A stretch of DNA of 64,000 nt, from contig NZ_LJYW01000001.1 in assembly GCF_001305515.1 (NCBI RefSeq), forward strand, positions 1,658,320 through 1,722,319, given 5' to 3'. The notes below the pieces were generated by a model. It was not told the origin of the DNA. It was given only the letters and a program-made list of their open reading frames with translations, and did no database searches. The stretch is from Prosthecodimorpha hirschii (GTDB lineage Bacteria > Pseudomonadota > Alphaproteobacteria > Rhizobiales > Ancalomicrobiaceae). The position numbers were made by a program, and so were the translations under genes. Of the stretch, positions 43,755 through 54,222 are shown one piece after another (within the stretch, counting starts at the first letter, position 1; the number at the start of each line of letters is the position of its first letter).

Positions 43755-45515
43755 ATGACAAGACCGGCAACCATCCGCCCGCGCCGCTGGCTTTGCGTCG
43801 CACTGGCAACGGCCTTCGCAGCCTTCGGCGCGGTCGGCAGCGCCGCAGCGCAGGCCGACGGCAAGGCCCTGAGCGACAGGCTGTTGGCCAAGGCGCCGTC
43901 CGACGAGTGCTATTACGGCGTCGGCGATGCGCGCAACGTGCCGCTGTCCGCCAATCCGACCTGCCCGTCCGGTTCTGTGCGCAAGGTCAACCAGGCCTAT
44001 GTCTGGGGGCTCGCCGCGACCGCCATACCGGCCGCCGGCACCGACGAGGAGCGCAAGAAGAACAACAAGGATCCGGGCTCGCGCCTGTGGTTCGGCACGG
44101 CCGCCAACGTCGTCTGCCTGGTGCTGCAGAGCTATCTGGGCATTACCGATACGATCGAAACGCCGTCCTATGTCTGCGAAGGCGCCGCGCGCACGGCCAC
44201 GCCCGCGCATACCGACTGGCGGCCGCCGAAGCTCTATGTCTACGACACCAAGGCCAAGGCGTTGACCGACCTGTCGTCCAAGGCGCCGGCGCTGAACCTG
44301 ACGCTCGGCATCCGCTCGGCCGGCGCGCTCGGCGATGTCGTTTTCTTCGGCGGCCCGGCGGTCGACAATAGCGGCGTCTACCTGTTCGCGTTCCGCAACG
44401 ACGCCTCGATGACCTTCCTGGGCAGCACCAAGCTGGCCGCCTACAACAACATCCGGCAATGGACCACCTTCAACGGCGGCCTCTATACCGGCGTGCGCGT
44501 GCGCGCCGACGGCACCGGCCGGGTCCTGCGCTGGCTCGGCGTGATCGGCCAGGAGGTGTTCAACTTCGAGGAGGTCGGTGCCACCGATTCCGATGTCGCC
44601 TATCTGACCTCGCTCAACTCCCGCCTCTACGTCACCACCTGGGGCGGCCTCAACTCGCCGGGGCGGGTGGCATCCGGCGTCTGGGTCAGCCCGCAGGCCG
44701 GCAAGAATGCGCCGCTGACGGCCGCCAACCTGAACCAATGGGTCAAGATCTGGGATGTGTCGCGCTACGAACCCGATCCGGTGACGGCGGCCACCGTCGT
44801 CGGCGGGGCGATCTCGGCCTACCAGAACAAGATCTACTGGGGCATGATGCAGGTTCCGTTCACCGGCGTCGCGGCCCATTTCCAGGCCTGTCCGAGCGCG
44901 CCGCAGGACCAGCAGAACATGGCGCTGGCGCTCGTCAACACGACCCGCGCCATCCCGGTCTTCCGCAGCGACGGCAATGCCAACCCGGCCAAGACCAAGA
45001 CCGAACTGCTCTACGGATCGGAACAGCTGCCGGTCTGGGACTGCGCCAATGCGATGTGGAAGACCGTCGCCAATCCGGCCAAGCTGCGGCCGGCCTACGG
45101 CCAGGCGGGCTTCGGCAATCCGTTCAACACCTATACGTGGGCGAGCGCGGTGTTCGACGGCAAGCTCTACTTCGGCACCTTCGACTGGAGCTACGTCGCC
45201 TCCGAAAGCCTCGCGCCGATCGCCGAGGCGCTGAACATCACCCTGCCGACCGGCTTCGATTGGACCCGTCTCGTCGCCCTGCTCGGAAGCCGGCAACCGA
45301 ACTTCGGCGCCGATCTCTGGCGCTTCGACAATGCGCTGAACCCCGCCAAGGCCGAGAGCACGGACGGGCTCGGCAATATCCTGAACTACGGCATCCGGAC
45401 CATGATCGTCACCGCCAAGCATCTCTATGTCGGGACGGCCAATCCGATGAACCTCAAGACGACCGAGGGCGCGCCGAAGGGCGGCTGGGAACTGCACGAC
45501 CTCCAGGCGCGGTGA
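43755..45515 (+). CDS. Secreted beta-propeller-like protein of unknown function
   Basis: A 586-aa protein with a signal peptide (RPRRWLCVALATAFAAFGAVGSAAAQ, cleavage near residue 33). The mature part carries several repeats of the blade-like motif KLYVYD, GLYTGVR, RLYVTTWGG, KIYWGMM, KLYFGTFDW, HLYVGTANP at intervals of 50-110 residues, so a beta-propeller is likely. Six or more cysteines (DECYYG, PTCPSG, NVVCLVL, YVCEGA, QACPSA, WDCANA) suggest disulphides in the periplasm or outside. I do not know the family. It ends before a perfect 11-bp terminator stem. Confidence 0.75.
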   Translation: MTRPATIRPRRWLCVALATAFAAFGAVGSAAAQADGKALSDRLLAKAPSDECYYGVGDARNVPLSANPTCPSGSVRKVNQAYVWGLAATAIPAAGTDEERKKNNKDPGSRLWFGTAANVVCLVLQSYLGITDTIETPSYVCEGAARTATPAHTDWRPPKLYVYDTKAKALTDLSSKAPALNLTLGIRSAGALGDVVFFGGPAVDNSGVYLFAFRNDASMTFLGSTKLAAYNNIRQWTTFNGGLYTGVRVRADGTGRVLRWLGVIGQEVFNFEEVGATDSDVAYLTSLNSRLYVTTWGGLNSPGRVASGVWVSPQAGKNAPLTAANLNQWVKIWDVSRYEPDPVTAATVVGGAISAYQNKIYWGMMQVPFTGVAAHFQACPSAPQDQQNMALALVNTTRAIPVFRSDGNANPAKTKTELLYGSEQLPVWDCANAMWKTVANPAKLRPAYGQAGFGNPFNTYTWASAVFDGKLYFGTFDWSYVASESLAPIAEALNITLPTGFDWTRLVALLGSRQPNFGADLWRFDNALNPAKAESTDGLGNILNYGIRTMIVTAKHLYVGTANPMNLKTTEGAPKGGWELHDLQAR

Positions 45516-45602
45516 CCCGGACAGCCGACGACGGCCCGTTCACCATGGCGCACCGCCGGCGGGACAGAACCGCCGACGGCGCAGGGCGCCGGCAATGCCG
45601 GG

Positions 45603-45629
45603 GTGCCGGCGGTTTCGGACCGCCGGCAC
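45603..45629. terminator. Bidirectional terminator hairpin
   Basis: GTGCCGGCGGT and ACCGCCGGCAC form a perfect 11-bp stem with a TTCGG loop between the convergent secreted protein gene and the HerA-like gene. Confidence 0.8.
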
Positions 45630-45707
45630 GGCTTGACGGCCGACAGTCGGGGCATCCGCGCCGGCCCGCGCGCCGCGCCCCCTTGATCGGGGGTGCGGAA
45701 GCCTCCC

Positions 45708-47261
45708 TCAGCGACCCTTGAACAGAGAGCCGAGCACGCCGCGCACGATCGCCTGGGTGACCTGACGGGTGACCGTGGAGGCGGCCGTGCGGGCGGCCGA
45801 CTTGGCGACCGCCTCGGCGAGGCTGTCGGTGCTCTTGCGGCTGCCGCGGGCGGTGCCGCGATCGCCCGGCGCGGGTGCCGAGCCGCCGGTATTGAAGATG
45901 CCGTCCAGGATGCCGCCGAGGATGCCGCCCGAGGAGCCGCTGCTCGCCTCGCCGGCCGGCGCCCCGGCCGGGACGTTGGCGGCGACATGGCCGCGCAGCT
46001 TCTCGTAGGCCGATTCGCGGTCGATCACGTCCTCGTACTTGCCGGCCAGCGGCCCGGTATTGACCACCGTCGCCCGCTCCGCCGGCGAGATCGGCCCGAC
46101 CTTGGCCGAGGGCGGCCGGATCAGCGTCTTCTGAACCATGGTCGGCGTGCCCTTGTTCTCCAGGACCGAGACCAGGGCCTCGCCGACGCCGAGTTCGGTG
46201 ATCGCCGTCTCGGTCTTGAAGGCCGGGTTCTGGCGGAAGGTCTCGGCGGCCGCACGCACGGCCTTCTGCTCGCGCGGCGTGAAGGCGCGCAGCGCATGCT
46301 GGATGCGGTTGCCGAGCTGGGCGGAGACCTTGTCGGGCACGTCGAGCGGGTTCTGGGTGACGAAATAGACGCCGACGCCCTTGGAGCGAATCAGACGGAC
46401 GACCTGCTCGACCTTGTCGATCAGTACCGCCGGCGCCTCGTCGAACAGGAGATGCGCCTCATCGAAGAAGAAGACCAGCTTCGGCTTGTCGAGATCGCCG
46501 ACCTCGGGCAGTTCCTCGAACAGCTCGGACAGCAGCCAGAGCAGGAAGGTGGCGTAGAGGCGCGGATTGGCCATCAGCTTGTCGGCGGCGAGCACGTTGA
46601 TCGTGCCGCGACCGTCCGGCGCCTTCAGCATCAGGTCGGCGATGGCGAGCGCGGGCTCGCCGAAGAAGGCCTCGCCGCCCTGCTGTTCGAGCACCAGGAG
46701 CTGGCGCTGGATGGTGCCGATGGTCGCCTTGGTGACGTTGCCGTAGTCGGTCGTCAATTCGCCGGCCCGCTCGGCGACATGCGACAGCAGCGCGCGCAGG
46801 TCCTTCAGGTCGAGGATCAACAGGCCCTCGTCGTCGGCGAGCTTGAAGGCGATGTTGAGCACGCCCTCCTGGGTGTCGTTGAGCCCCATCAGCCGGGCGA
46901 GCAGCAGCGGCCCCATCTCGGTGACGGTCGCCCGGATCGGGTGGCCCTGCTGGCCGAACAGGTCCCAGAACACGACCGGGAATTTGGTCGGCTCCCAGTC
47001 GTCGAGGCCGATCGCCTGGCAGCGCTTGACGACCCAGTCCTTCTCCTCGCCGGCCGCCGCGACGCCGGAGAGATCGCCCTTGATGTCGGCCGCGAAGACC
47101 GGCACGCCCGCCGCCGAGAAGCCCTCGGCCATGACCTGAAGCGAGACCGTCTTACCGGTGCCAGTCGCGCCGGTGACCAGACCGTGCCGGTTGGAGAGCT
47201 TCAGTTCGAGATATTCGGCCTTGACGCTCTGACCAAGGTAGATCTTGCCATCGACCTGCAT
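45708..47261 (-). CDS. HerA-like ATPase (DUF853 helicase-like)
   Basis: A 517-aa FtsK/HerA-superfamily ATPase. Walker A is GATGTGKT (about residues 31-38), Walker [13 protein letters not shown], and an arginine-finger-like segment lies after [17 protein letters not shown]. This is the DUF853 group, whose cellular role is unsettled. HerA homologues pump or unwind DNA during end processing. A Gly/Ser-rich linker ([20 protein letters not shown]) leads to a C-terminal helical tail. The start [10 protein letters not shown] follows GGGAG by 6 nt. Divergent from a small helical protein gene. Confidence 0.9.
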   Translation of the reverse strand: MQVDGKIYLGQSVKAEYLELKLSNRHGLVTGATGTGKTVSLQVMAEGFSAAGVPVFAADIKGDLSGVAAAGEEKDWVVKRCQAIGLDDWEPTKFPVVFWDLFGQQGHPIRATVTEMGPLLLARLMGLNDTQEGVLNIAFKLADDEGLLILDLKDLRALLSHVAERAGELTTDYGNVTKATIGTIQRQLLVLEQQGGEAFFGEPALAIADLMLKAPDGRGTINVLAADKLMANPRLYATFLLWLLSELFEELPEVGDLDKPKLVFFFDEAHLLFDEAPAVLIDKVEQVVRLIRSKGVGVYFVTQNPLDVPDKVSAQLGNRIQHALRAFTPREQKAVRAAAETFRQNPAFKTETAITELGVGEALVSVLENKGTPTMVQKTLIRPPSAKVGPISPAERATVVNTGPLAGKYEDVIDRESAYEKLRGHVAANVPAGAPAGEASSGSSGGILGGILDGIFNTGGSAPAPGDRGTARGSRKSTDSLAEAVAKSAARTAASTVTRQVTQAIVRGVLGSLFKGR

Positions 47262-47467
47262 GCGGCACTCCCATGGTGGCGGCGACGGATGCCCGCCCGC
47301 ACGCACGCCTGCGCCGGTTATAGGGGACACCTGCCCTTGATGGAACCGGCTCGGATTGCGGAAGGTCGACCGGCCCACTGGACAGAAGCCCGGCCCCGTC
47401 GTACCGCCTTGAGTTATCCGAAGAGGCCGTGTCACATACGGCGAAGGCTAAGTCTAGGGAGTCGCGT

Positions 47468-47881
47468 TTGGTCGAGGAACTCGTCGGGCGTATCCAAAAC
47501 AAAGTCGGCATCGACGAGGAGACTGCATCGCGGGCCGTCGCGATCATCCTGCATTTCCTGAAGAGCGAAGCGCCGCCGGAACTGATCGACCGCATCGTCG
47601 CCTCGATCCCCGGTGCCGGGGAGCTGATGGCCGAAGGCGAGGCGCCGCCGAAGCCCGGCGGGCTGATGGGGTCCATCACCGGCATGCTGGGCGGCCTGCT
47701 TGACGGCGGCATGGGCGGGATCATGGCGGCCTTCACGATGCTGAGCGAGGCCGGGTTGGACATGGATCAGGTCCAGAAGGTGACCCGCGAGGTGATCCAG
47801 TTTTCGCGCGAGCAGGCCGGCGATACTCTGGTCGACGAAGTGCTCGGGTCGATTCCCGGTCTGGCGCGCTTCGCCGGCTGA
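47468..47881 (+). CDS. Small helical protein with Gly-rich hinge (DUF2267/DUF2780-like)
   Basis: A 137-aa protein: helices with VEELVGRIQNKVGIDEETASRAVAIILHFLKSEAPPELIDRIVASIPGA, a glycine-rich segment (GGLMGSITGMLGGLLDGGMGG) and C-terminal helices ending FSREQAGDTLVDEVLGSIPGLARFAG. The two repeated halves ending in SIPG resemble DUF2267/DUF2780 proteins of unknown function. The start is taken as TTG at 47468 because AGGGAG lies 6 nt upstream. A GTG at 47429 would add 13 basic residues. It precedes the DUF4332 gene by 60 bp. Confidence 0.72.
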   Translation: MVEELVGRIQNKVGIDEETASRAVAIILHFLKSEAPPELIDRIVASIPGAGELMAEGEAPPKPGGLMGSITGMLGGLLDGGMGGIMAAFTMLSEAGLDMDQVQKVTREVIQFSREQAGDTLVDEVLGSIPGLARFAG

Positions 47882-47941
47882 CTGAATTCCGCGCCGCCGG
47901 CATCCGGACCGGCCGGCGCTTCTGTGAGGGAGGACTTCGAC

Positions 47942-48352
47942 ATGTCGAACTACCCGATCGCGAGCATCGAAGGCGTCGGCCCCGCCTATGCGGAGAAGCT
48001 GAAGGCCGCAGGCATCAAGGACACCACGACCCTCCTGGAGCGCGCCAAGGATCCGCGCGGCCGCAAGGCGGTCGCCGCCGAGACCGGCATCGAGGAAAGC
48101 CGCGTCCTGAAATGGGCGAACATGTGCGACCTGATGCGGATCAAGGGCGTCGCGGAAGAGTATTCCGAACTGCTCGAGGCCGCCGGCGTCGACACCGTCA
48201 AGGAACTGCGCACCCGCAACGCCGAGAACCTCTACAACAAGATGGTCGAGGTGAACGAAGCCAAGAAGCTGGTGCGCCAGGTGCCGGCCGCCAAGTCGGT
48301 CGCCGACTGGGTCGAGCAGGCCAAGGGTCTGCCGCCCATGATGACCTACTGA
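47942..48352 (+). CDS. DUF4332 domain protein (tandem helix-hairpin-helix)
   Basis: A 136-aa protein. IASIEGVGPAYAEKLKAAGIKDTTTLLERA and LMRIKGVAEEYSELLEAAGVDTVKELRTRN are two helix-hairpin-helix motifs of the kind that bind the DNA backbone non-specifically. DUF4332 proteins are widespread and uncharacterised. GGAGGA lies 7 nt before the ATG. With the gene before it and the divergent HerA-like ATPase it may belong to a DNA-handling neighbourhood, but that is inference from domains. Confidence 0.87.
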   Translation: MSNYPIASIEGVGPAYAEKLKAAGIKDTTTLLERAKDPRGRKAVAAETGIEESRVLKWANMCDLMRIKGVAEEYSELLEAAGVDTVKELRTRNAENLYNKMVEVNEAKKLVRQVPAAKSVADWVEQAKGLPPMMTY

Positions 48353-48385
48353 TCGGGCGCGAAGCGCCATCCTTCGCCGTTCGGG

Positions 48386-48417
48386 GGCGCCGGTCGAGCC
48401 ATCGGCCGGCGCCTTTG
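48386..48417 (+). terminator. Terminator after the DUF4332 gene
   Basis: GGCGCCGG and CCGGCGCC pair around a 12-nt loop and are followed by TTTGT, 33 bp after the stop codon. The remaining space to the next gene holds the mutA promoter candidate. Confidence 0.7.
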
Positions 48418-48682
48418 TGTCTGGCGCCAGGACGCCGACCGGATCGGACGATCGGCATCCCGGCATTCACGGCGGCTGCGGGCCGGCCGGCGGACCCGCA
48501 CTGCGACCATCGTTCAGTTTTGCCCTGCCGGGCGAAGCCCTACCAATAGGCCGCCGATCGTGGATCGGCCGTCCGCCGCGCCCGGATTGCGCTATCCTTG
48601 GCCGGGCGCTGGCGCGACGCGCCGGGACGGTCCGCTGGCACGATCGCCTGTGGCGATGGGGCTCGGTGGGCTGAATGTCCGA

Positions 48683-48711
48683 TTGACAGGAAATTTTCGC
48701 GAGGACTACCA
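48683..48711 (+). promoter_or_regulatory. Candidate mutA promoter
   Basis: A consensus -35 TTGACA (48683-48688) with a 17-nt spacer and a weak -10 CTACCA (48706-48711). The TTGACA is also half of a TGTC-N5-GACA dyad (48677-48689). This would start transcription about 45 nt before the GTG start of mutA. I see no cobalamin riboswitch. Confidence 0.4.
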
Positions 48712-48763
48712 AAGCCCCGTCGCCCGACGACCCTTCGGAGCGACGATCATTCGGAGCCTGGCC

Positions 48764-50605
48764 GTGACCGTTCAACCTGCAACGCTGCTCGAAAATTTCC
48801 CGCCGGTCACGGAAGAGCAGTGGCGCGCGGCGGTCGCCAAGGCGCTGAAGGGCTCCCCTTTCGAGCGTTTGCGGCGGATGAGTCCGGAAGGCATTCCGCT
48901 GGAGCCGCTCTATCGCGGCGATCGCAACGGCCGGGTCACGGTCGGAGGCCATGCCGGCCAGCCCTGGACGGTGATCCAGCGCATCGAGATTCCCGATCCG
49001 GCCGAAGCCAACCGGATCATTCTGGCCGATCTGGAAGGCGGCGCCGGCGGCCTGGAACTGGTCTTCGCCGATGGCACCGGCGCAAGGCCGCATGGGCTCG
49101 GCGCCCGGTCGGAGGGCGATTTCGATCGCCTGTTCGAGGGCGTGCTGCTCGACCTGATCCGCCTGCGCGTGGATGCCGGCGCCGGCACGGCCGAGACGGT
49201 CGCGGCGATCGAGGCTGCGGCCGAGCGGCGTGGGATCGCCCCGGCGGCCTTGTCGATCGACCGCCTCGTCGACCCGATCGGCCGGCTCGCCGCTTGCGGC
49301 CGGCTTTCGGAAACCGTGGAGGCGACCATCCGCGCTGCCGCCGGCGACGCCTCGAAGGCCCGCAACGGCACGCTGCTGGAGGCCGACGGCCGGATCGCCC
49401 ATGCGGCGGGCGCCAACGACCTGCAGGAACTGGCCGGCCTGATGTCGACCGCGGTCGCCTACTGGCGCGGCCTGGTCGAGGCCGGCCTCGAGGCCGACCG
49501 GGCCGCCCGCCTGATCGGCTTCACCATCGTGGCCGACCAGGATCAGTTCCGGACCATCGCCAAGCTGCGCGCCCTGCGCCGGCTCTGGGCCAATGCGCTC
49601 GAGGCGGCCGGCGTCGGCGGCGTCCCGGCCCGCATCCATGCCGAAACGGCCTGGCGCATGATGAGCCGCATCGGCTCGCAGACCAATCTCCTGCGCACCA
49701 CGATCGCGGCCTTTGCGGCCGGGCTCGGCGGCGCGGATTCCGTCGCCGTGCTGCCCTTCACGGCCGCGGTCGGCCTGCCGGACGATTTCGCCCGCCGGCT
49801 CGCCCGCAACACGCAGACGATCCTGCTGGAGGAATCCAATCTCTGGCGCGTCGCCGATCCGGCCGCCGGATCGGGTCTGGTCGAGACCGAGACCAACGAA
49901 CTGGCCGAGCGGGCCTGGATCCTGTTCCAGCAGATCGAGGCCGAGGGCGGCATCCTGGCGCTGATCCGCAAGGGCCAGTGGCAAGAGCGCGTCGCCGCGG
50001 TCGCAACCGAGCGCGAGAAGGCGATCGCCCGGCGCAAGCTGCCGCTGACCGGGGTCAGCGAGTTCCCGGACATTTCCGAACGCCCGGTCGCGGTGCTCGA
50101 CCGTCCGGCCGCCGAGCCGGCCGAATTCGACCCGGCCGAGACCGCCGTCGCCATGCCGGCGCGCCGGCTCGGCGCCGCCTTCGAGCAGTTGCGCAGCGCC
50201 GCCGCCACGGCCGCGCCGACCGTCTTCCTGGCCAATATCGGCCGCATCCCGGACTTCAACGCCCGCGCCACCTGGGCGAAGAACCTGTTCGAGGCCGGCG
50301 GCATCGCGGCTCTGGGCAATGACGGCTTCGCCGACGAGGCGGCTCTGGTCGAGGCGTTCCGGGCTTCGGGCACCGGGCTCGCGTGCCTGTGCTCCTCGGA
50401 TGCGCTCTATGCCGAGGCCGCCGAGCGCATCGCCGGTGCCCTCAAGGCGGCCGGTGCGACCCTGGTGATCCTAGCCGGCAAGCCGGCCGACGGCGAGACC
50501 GAAATGCGCTGGCGCACCGCCGGCATCGATCTCTTCGTCCATGTCGGCATCGACGTGGCGGCGACGCTCAAGGGCCTGCTGGCGCGCGCCGGCGTCGCGG
50601 CCTGA
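48764..50605 (+). CDS. mutA: Methylmalonyl-CoA mutase small (beta) subunit
   Basis: A 613-aa subunit that pairs with MutB to interconvert methylmalonyl-CoA and succinyl-CoA in propionate and fatty-acid metabolism. The N-terminal barrel has [38 protein letters not shown] and [23 protein letters not shown] typical of the family. The C-terminal B12-like domain ([27 protein letters not shown]) lacks the DxHxxG cobalamin motif, as expected for the non-catalytic subunit. Start GTG at 48764 with GGAG 8 nt upstream. Earlier in-frame codons lie over the promoter. Confidence 0.93.
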   Translation: MTVQPATLLENFPPVTEEQWRAAVAKALKGSPFERLRRMSPEGIPLEPLYRGDRNGRVTVGGHAGQPWTVIQRIEIPDPAEANRIILADLEGGAGGLELVFADGTGARPHGLGARSEGDFDRLFEGVLLDLIRLRVDAGAGTAETVAAIEAAAERRGIAPAALSIDRLVDPIGRLAACGRLSETVEATIRAAAGDASKARNGTLLEADGRIAHAAGANDLQELAGLMSTAVAYWRGLVEAGLEADRAARLIGFTIVADQDQFRTIAKLRALRRLWANALEAAGVGGVPARIHAETAWRMMSRIGSQTNLLRTTIAAFAAGLGGADSVAVLPFTAAVGLPDDFARRLARNTQTILLEESNLWRVADPAAGSGLVETETNELAERAWILFQQIEAEGGILALIRKGQWQERVAAVATEREKAIARRKLPLTGVSEFPDISERPVAVLDRPAAEPAEFDPAETAVAMPARRLGAAFEQLRSAAATAAPTVFLANIGRIPDFNARATWAKNLFEAGGIAALGNDGFADEAALVEAFRASGTGLACLCSSDALYAEAAERIAGALKAAGATLVILAGKPADGETEMRWRTAGIDLFVHVGIDVAATLKGLLARAGVAA

Positions 50606-50718
50606 TCCTTTCGACCGGTCGCGGGGTGCCGCGCCGGATGCTACTATGGACCGATCGGCGGGCTCGACCCGCCGCGCCCCGGCTGCGGCCGCGGGCGGAC
50701 GACAGCGAGGATGGCCCG

Positions 50719-52881
50719 ATGAGCCGCATCCCGGATTTCACCAAGGTCGCGTTCAAGCGCGACACCGTCACCGGCGCGCTGCCGAAGGGCGCGGCCTGGA
50801 CGACCCCGGAGGACATCGCGGTCGCTCCCGCCTACACGGCCGCCGATCTGGCGGGGCTCGATTTCCTGGACACCTGGCCGGGCCTGCCGCCCTTCCTGCG
50901 CGGCCCCTACCCGACCATGTATGTCAACCAGCCCTGGACGATCCGGCAATATGCCGGCTTCTCCACCGCCGAGGATTCCAACGCCTTCTACCGGCGCAAC
51001 CTCGCCGCGGGTCAGAAGGGCCTGTCGGTCGCCTTCGATCTCGCGACCCATCGCGGCTATGATTCCGACCATCCGCGCGTCACCGGCGATGTCGGCATGG
51101 CCGGCGTGGCGATCGATTCCATCTACGACATGCGCACGCTGTTCTCCGGCATCCCGCTCGACCAGATGAGCGTGTCGATGACCATGAACGGCGCGGTGCT
51201 GCCGGTGCTGGCGCTGTTCATCGTCGCGGCGGAGGAACAGGGCGTCGATCAGTCCAAGCTGAGCGGGACCATCCAGAACGACATTCTCAAGGAGTTCATG
51301 GTCCGCAACACCTACATCTATCCGCCGTCGCCCTCGATGCGGATCATCTCGGACATCTTCGCCTATACGGCGAAGCACATGCCGAAGTTCAACTCGATCT
51401 CGATCTCCGGCTACCACATGCAGGAGGCCGGGGCGACCGCCGACCTGGAACTCGCCTACACGCTCGCCGACGGCATCGAATATATCCGCGCCGGCATCGC
51501 CGCCGGCATGCCGGTCGACAGCTTCGCGCCGCGCCTGAGCTTCTTCTGGGCGATCGGCATGAACTTCTTCATGGAGGTCGCCAAGCTGCGCGCGGCGCGC
51601 CTTTTGTGGGCGAAGCTGGTCCGGCAGCATTTCGATCCCAAGGACGACCGCTCGCTGTCGCTCCGGACCCATTCGCAGACCTCGGGCTGGTCGCTGACCG
51701 CGCAGGATGTCTACAACAACGTCGTGCGCACCTGCGTCGAGGCGATGGCGGCGACCCAGGGCCATACCCAGTCGCTGCACACCAACGCGCTCGACGAGGC
51801 GCTCGCCCTGCCGACCGACTTCTCGGCCCGGATCGCGCGCAACACGCAGATCCTGCTGCAGCAGGAGAGCGGCACCACGGCGACGATCGATCCCTGGGGC
51901 GGCTCCTTCTATGTCGAGCGGCTGACCGCGGAACTGGCCGCCCGGGCGATGACGCATATCGAGGAGGTCGAGGCGCTCGGCGGCATGGCCAAGGCGATCG
52001 AGGCCGGCATCCCGAAGCTGCGCATCGAGGAGGCCGCCGCCAAGACGCAGGCGCGCATCGATTCCGGCGCCCAGACGGTGGTCGGCGTCAACAAGTTCAA
52101 GCCCGAGACCGAGCAGGCGATCGACGTGCTCAAGGTCGACAATTCGGCCGTGCGCGCGACCCAGATCGAGAAGCTCGAACGGCTCAAGGCCGAGCGCAAC
52201 GAGGCCGAGACCCAGGCCGCGCTGGCCGAACTGACCCGGGCGGCGGCGGAGGGCGGCAACCTGCTCGACCTGTCCATCAAGACCGCGCGCGCCAAGGCGA
52301 CCGTCGGCGAGATCAGCCTCGCCATGGAGGCGGTGTTCGGGCGCCACAAGGCGGAAATCCGCTCCATCCAGGGCGTCTACAAGCGGGAGGTGGCCAAAAT
52401 GGGCGACGCTGTCGACCGGATCCTGCGTCTCGTCGAGGCCTTCGAGGAGAATGACGGCCGGCGGCCGCGCATTCTGGTCGCCAAGATGGGCCAGGACGGC
52501 CACGACCGCGGCCAGAAGGTGATCGCCTCGGCCTTCGCCGATCTCGGCTTCGACGTGGATATCGGTCCGCTCTTCGCCACCCCCGACGAGGCCGCCCGCC
52601 AGGCGGTCGAGAACGACGTGCACATCGTCGGCGTCTCCTCTCTAGCGGCTGGCCATCTGACGCTGGTGCCGGCGCTGAAGGCGGCGCTGGAGGCGCGCGG
52701 GCGCGGCGACATCATGATCGTGGTCGGCGGCGTCATCCCGCCGCAGGACTACGACGCCCTGCTCGCCGCCGGCGCCAGCGCGATCTTCCCGCCCGGCACC
52801 GTGGTGGCGGAGGCCGCGCAGAAGCTGATCCACGAACTCAACGCCCGCCTCGGCTACCAGGCGCTCCAGGCCGCGGAGTAG
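50719..52881 (+). CDS. mutB: Methylmalonyl-CoA mutase large (alpha) subunit
   Basis: The 720-aa catalytic, adenosylcobalamin-dependent subunit. The substrate barrel shows [30 protein letters not shown] and [25 protein letters not shown]. The C-terminal cobalamin domain has [13 protein letters not shown], containing the DxHxxG lower-ligand motif with the cobalt-binding His (about 597), and a GVSSLAAGH loop. The start MSRIPDF has GAGGA 8 nt upstream. It follows mutA by 113 bp on the same strand, so they should be expressed together. Confidence 0.96.
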   Translation: MSRIPDFTKVAFKRDTVTGALPKGAAWTTPEDIAVAPAYTAADLAGLDFLDTWPGLPPFLRGPYPTMYVNQPWTIRQYAGFSTAEDSNAFYRRNLAAGQKGLSVAFDLATHRGYDSDHPRVTGDVGMAGVAIDSIYDMRTLFSGIPLDQMSVSMTMNGAVLPVLALFIVAAEEQGVDQSKLSGTIQNDILKEFMVRNTYIYPPSPSMRIISDIFAYTAKHMPKFNSISISGYHMQEAGATADLELAYTLADGIEYIRAGIAAGMPVDSFAPRLSFFWAIGMNFFMEVAKLRAARLLWAKLVRQHFDPKDDRSLSLRTHSQTSGWSLTAQDVYNNVVRTCVEAMAATQGHTQSLHTNALDEALALPTDFSARIARNTQILLQQESGTTATIDPWGGSFYVERLTAELAARAMTHIEEVEALGGMAKAIEAGIPKLRIEEAAAKTQARIDSGAQTVVGVNKFKPETEQAIDVLKVDNSAVRATQIEKLERLKAERNEAETQAALAELTRAAAEGGNLLDLSIKTARAKATVGEISLAMEAVFGRHKAEIRSIQGVYKREVAKMGDAVDRILRLVEAFEENDGRRPRILVAKMGQDGHDRGQKVIASAFADLGFDVDIGPLFATPDEAARQAVENDVHIVGVSSLAAGHLTLVPALKAALEARGRGDIMIVVGGVIPPQDYDALLAAGASAIFPPGTVVAEAAQKLIHELNARLGYQALQAAE

Positions 52882-53144
52882 ACGGCGCGGGGCGATCGGG
52901 CAGGGCGATCGAACCGGGGCGCCCTCCCCGCGGCGACCAGCCCGCGGCGACCGCTCCGGAAAGACCGCCCGACGCCGACGACGCCGGGCTTTGGCGACCG
53001 TCCGGGCGGCGCCGAACGCTCTCGCGGAACCGGGCGTTTCGCGCGGCAGGGGCCGCCGATGCGGTGCAGGAATGCCGCACAATGCGTCGATCAAATCGTT
53101 TGCGACCGTCTGCAGTTGCACGTCCGGCTGACGGCATCCTAACT

Positions 53145-53172
53145 TCTGCGCGAAGGTTTCTGTCCGCGCAGA
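53145..53172 (+). promoter_or_regulatory. Leader hairpin overlapping a ribosome-binding site
   Basis: TCTGCGCG and CGCGCAGA form a perfect 8-bp stem (12-nt loop) whose 3' arm runs into AGAGGA, the ribosome-binding site of the DUF2167 gene 11 nt downstream. When folded it would partly hide the site, so translation could be regulated. The rest of the gap 52882-53144 is G+C-rich and shows no gene. Confidence 0.45.
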
Positions 53173-53182
53173 GGATTTCAGC

Positions 53183-54118
53183 ATGCATTACCCGGCCCTC
53201 ACCCTCGCCGCCGTCATGGCCCTGGCCGCGCCGGCTCTGGCCGAGCCCTACAAGTCGGTCTTTCCGGACCGGCAGCCGCTGCAGAGCGCGACCGCGCAGA
53301 CCTTCCTCGAAAAGCTCGACTACAAGCGCGGCAAGATCGCCCTGCCGGGGGCGGGGGCCTCACTGACCGTTCCGAAGGACTTCTACTTTCTGGATTCGGC
53401 CGATACCGAAAAGGTGCTGGCCGACGCCTGGGGCAACACGCCGGCCGGCTCGAAAGGCAAGCTCGGCATGCTCCTGCCGGCGAAGGTCACGCCGCTCGAT
53501 GCCGAAAGCTGGGGGGCCGTGGTCACCTTCGACGCCAGCGGGCGGGTCGACGACGCCGACGCCGCGGCGATCGACTACGACCAGCTCCTGGCCAGCATGA
53601 AGTCGGATACGGCAGAGGAAAGCGAGCGGCGCAAGAAGGCCGGCTACGAATCGATCGCCCTGGTCGGCTGGGCTTCTCCGCCCTTCTACGATCGGGCGGA
53701 ACGCAAGCTGCATTGGGCCCGGGAACTGCAATTCGGCAGCAACGAGAAGCACACGCTCAACTATGCGGTCCGTGCGCTCGGACGCGAAGGCGTGCTGCAG
53801 ATGAACTTCATCGCCGGGATGGACGACCTTCCGGCGATCAAGGCCGCGATCCCGGATGTCATGAAGATGATCGCCTTCGACGAGGGCAAGCGCTACGCGG
53901 ACTGGGTGCCCGGCGACACGGAGGCGGCCTACGGGCTCGCCGGCCTGATCGGTGGTGCCGCGGCCGCGCAGGTCGCGGCGAAACTCGGCTTTCTGGCCGT
54001 CGCCCTCGCCTTCCTGAAGAAGGGCTGGATCCTGCTGGCGGTCGGCGGTGTCGCCGCCCTGAAATGGCTCTTCGGCCGGTTCCGCCGCAAGCCGCAGGAC
54101 CCGCCGGCGGGCAGCTGA
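53183..54118 (+). CDS. DUF2167 membrane-anchored exported protein
   Basis: A 311-aa protein: signal peptide (ALTLAAVMALAAPALA, about 20 aa), a DUF2167 domain (about 50-240) with GASLTVPKDFYFLDSADTEKVL, PLDAESWGAVVTFDASGRVDD and LVGWASPPFYDRAERKLHWARELQFG, then a hydrophobic C-terminal part (about 255-298, two closely spaced segments) and a basic tail FRRKPQDPP. Such proteins are held in the inner membrane with the domain outside. The function is unknown. It precedes a serine hydrolase gene on the same strand. Confidence 0.85.
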   Translation: MHYPALTLAAVMALAAPALAEPYKSVFPDRQPLQSATAQTFLEKLDYKRGKIALPGAGASLTVPKDFYFLDSADTEKVLADAWGNTPAGSKGKLGMLLPAKVTPLDAESWGAVVTFDASGRVDDADAAAIDYDQLLASMKSDTAEESERRKKAGYESIALVGWASPPFYDRAERKLHWARELQFGSNEKHTLNYAVRALGREGVLQMNFIAGMDDLPAIKAAIPDVMKMIAFDEGKRYADWVPGDTEAAYGLAGLIGGAAAAQVAAKLGFLAVALAFLKKGWILLAVGGVAALKWLFGRFRRKPQDPPAGS

Positions 54119-54222
54119 GGCCTGCCTCCGGAGCCGGATCGCAATCATCATCGGTCTGCCATCAAGGCCGGTCAGGCTGGGCGGATTGGCGTCGGCGCGG
54201 CGCGCAGCGGAGGGAATGCGGC

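Noticed and set aside
48420-48763. Cobalamin riboswitch before the methylmalonyl-CoA mutase genes
   Set aside because: I searched by eye for the B12-box (GCCACTG-type) and find none; only a promoter-like TTGACA is visible.
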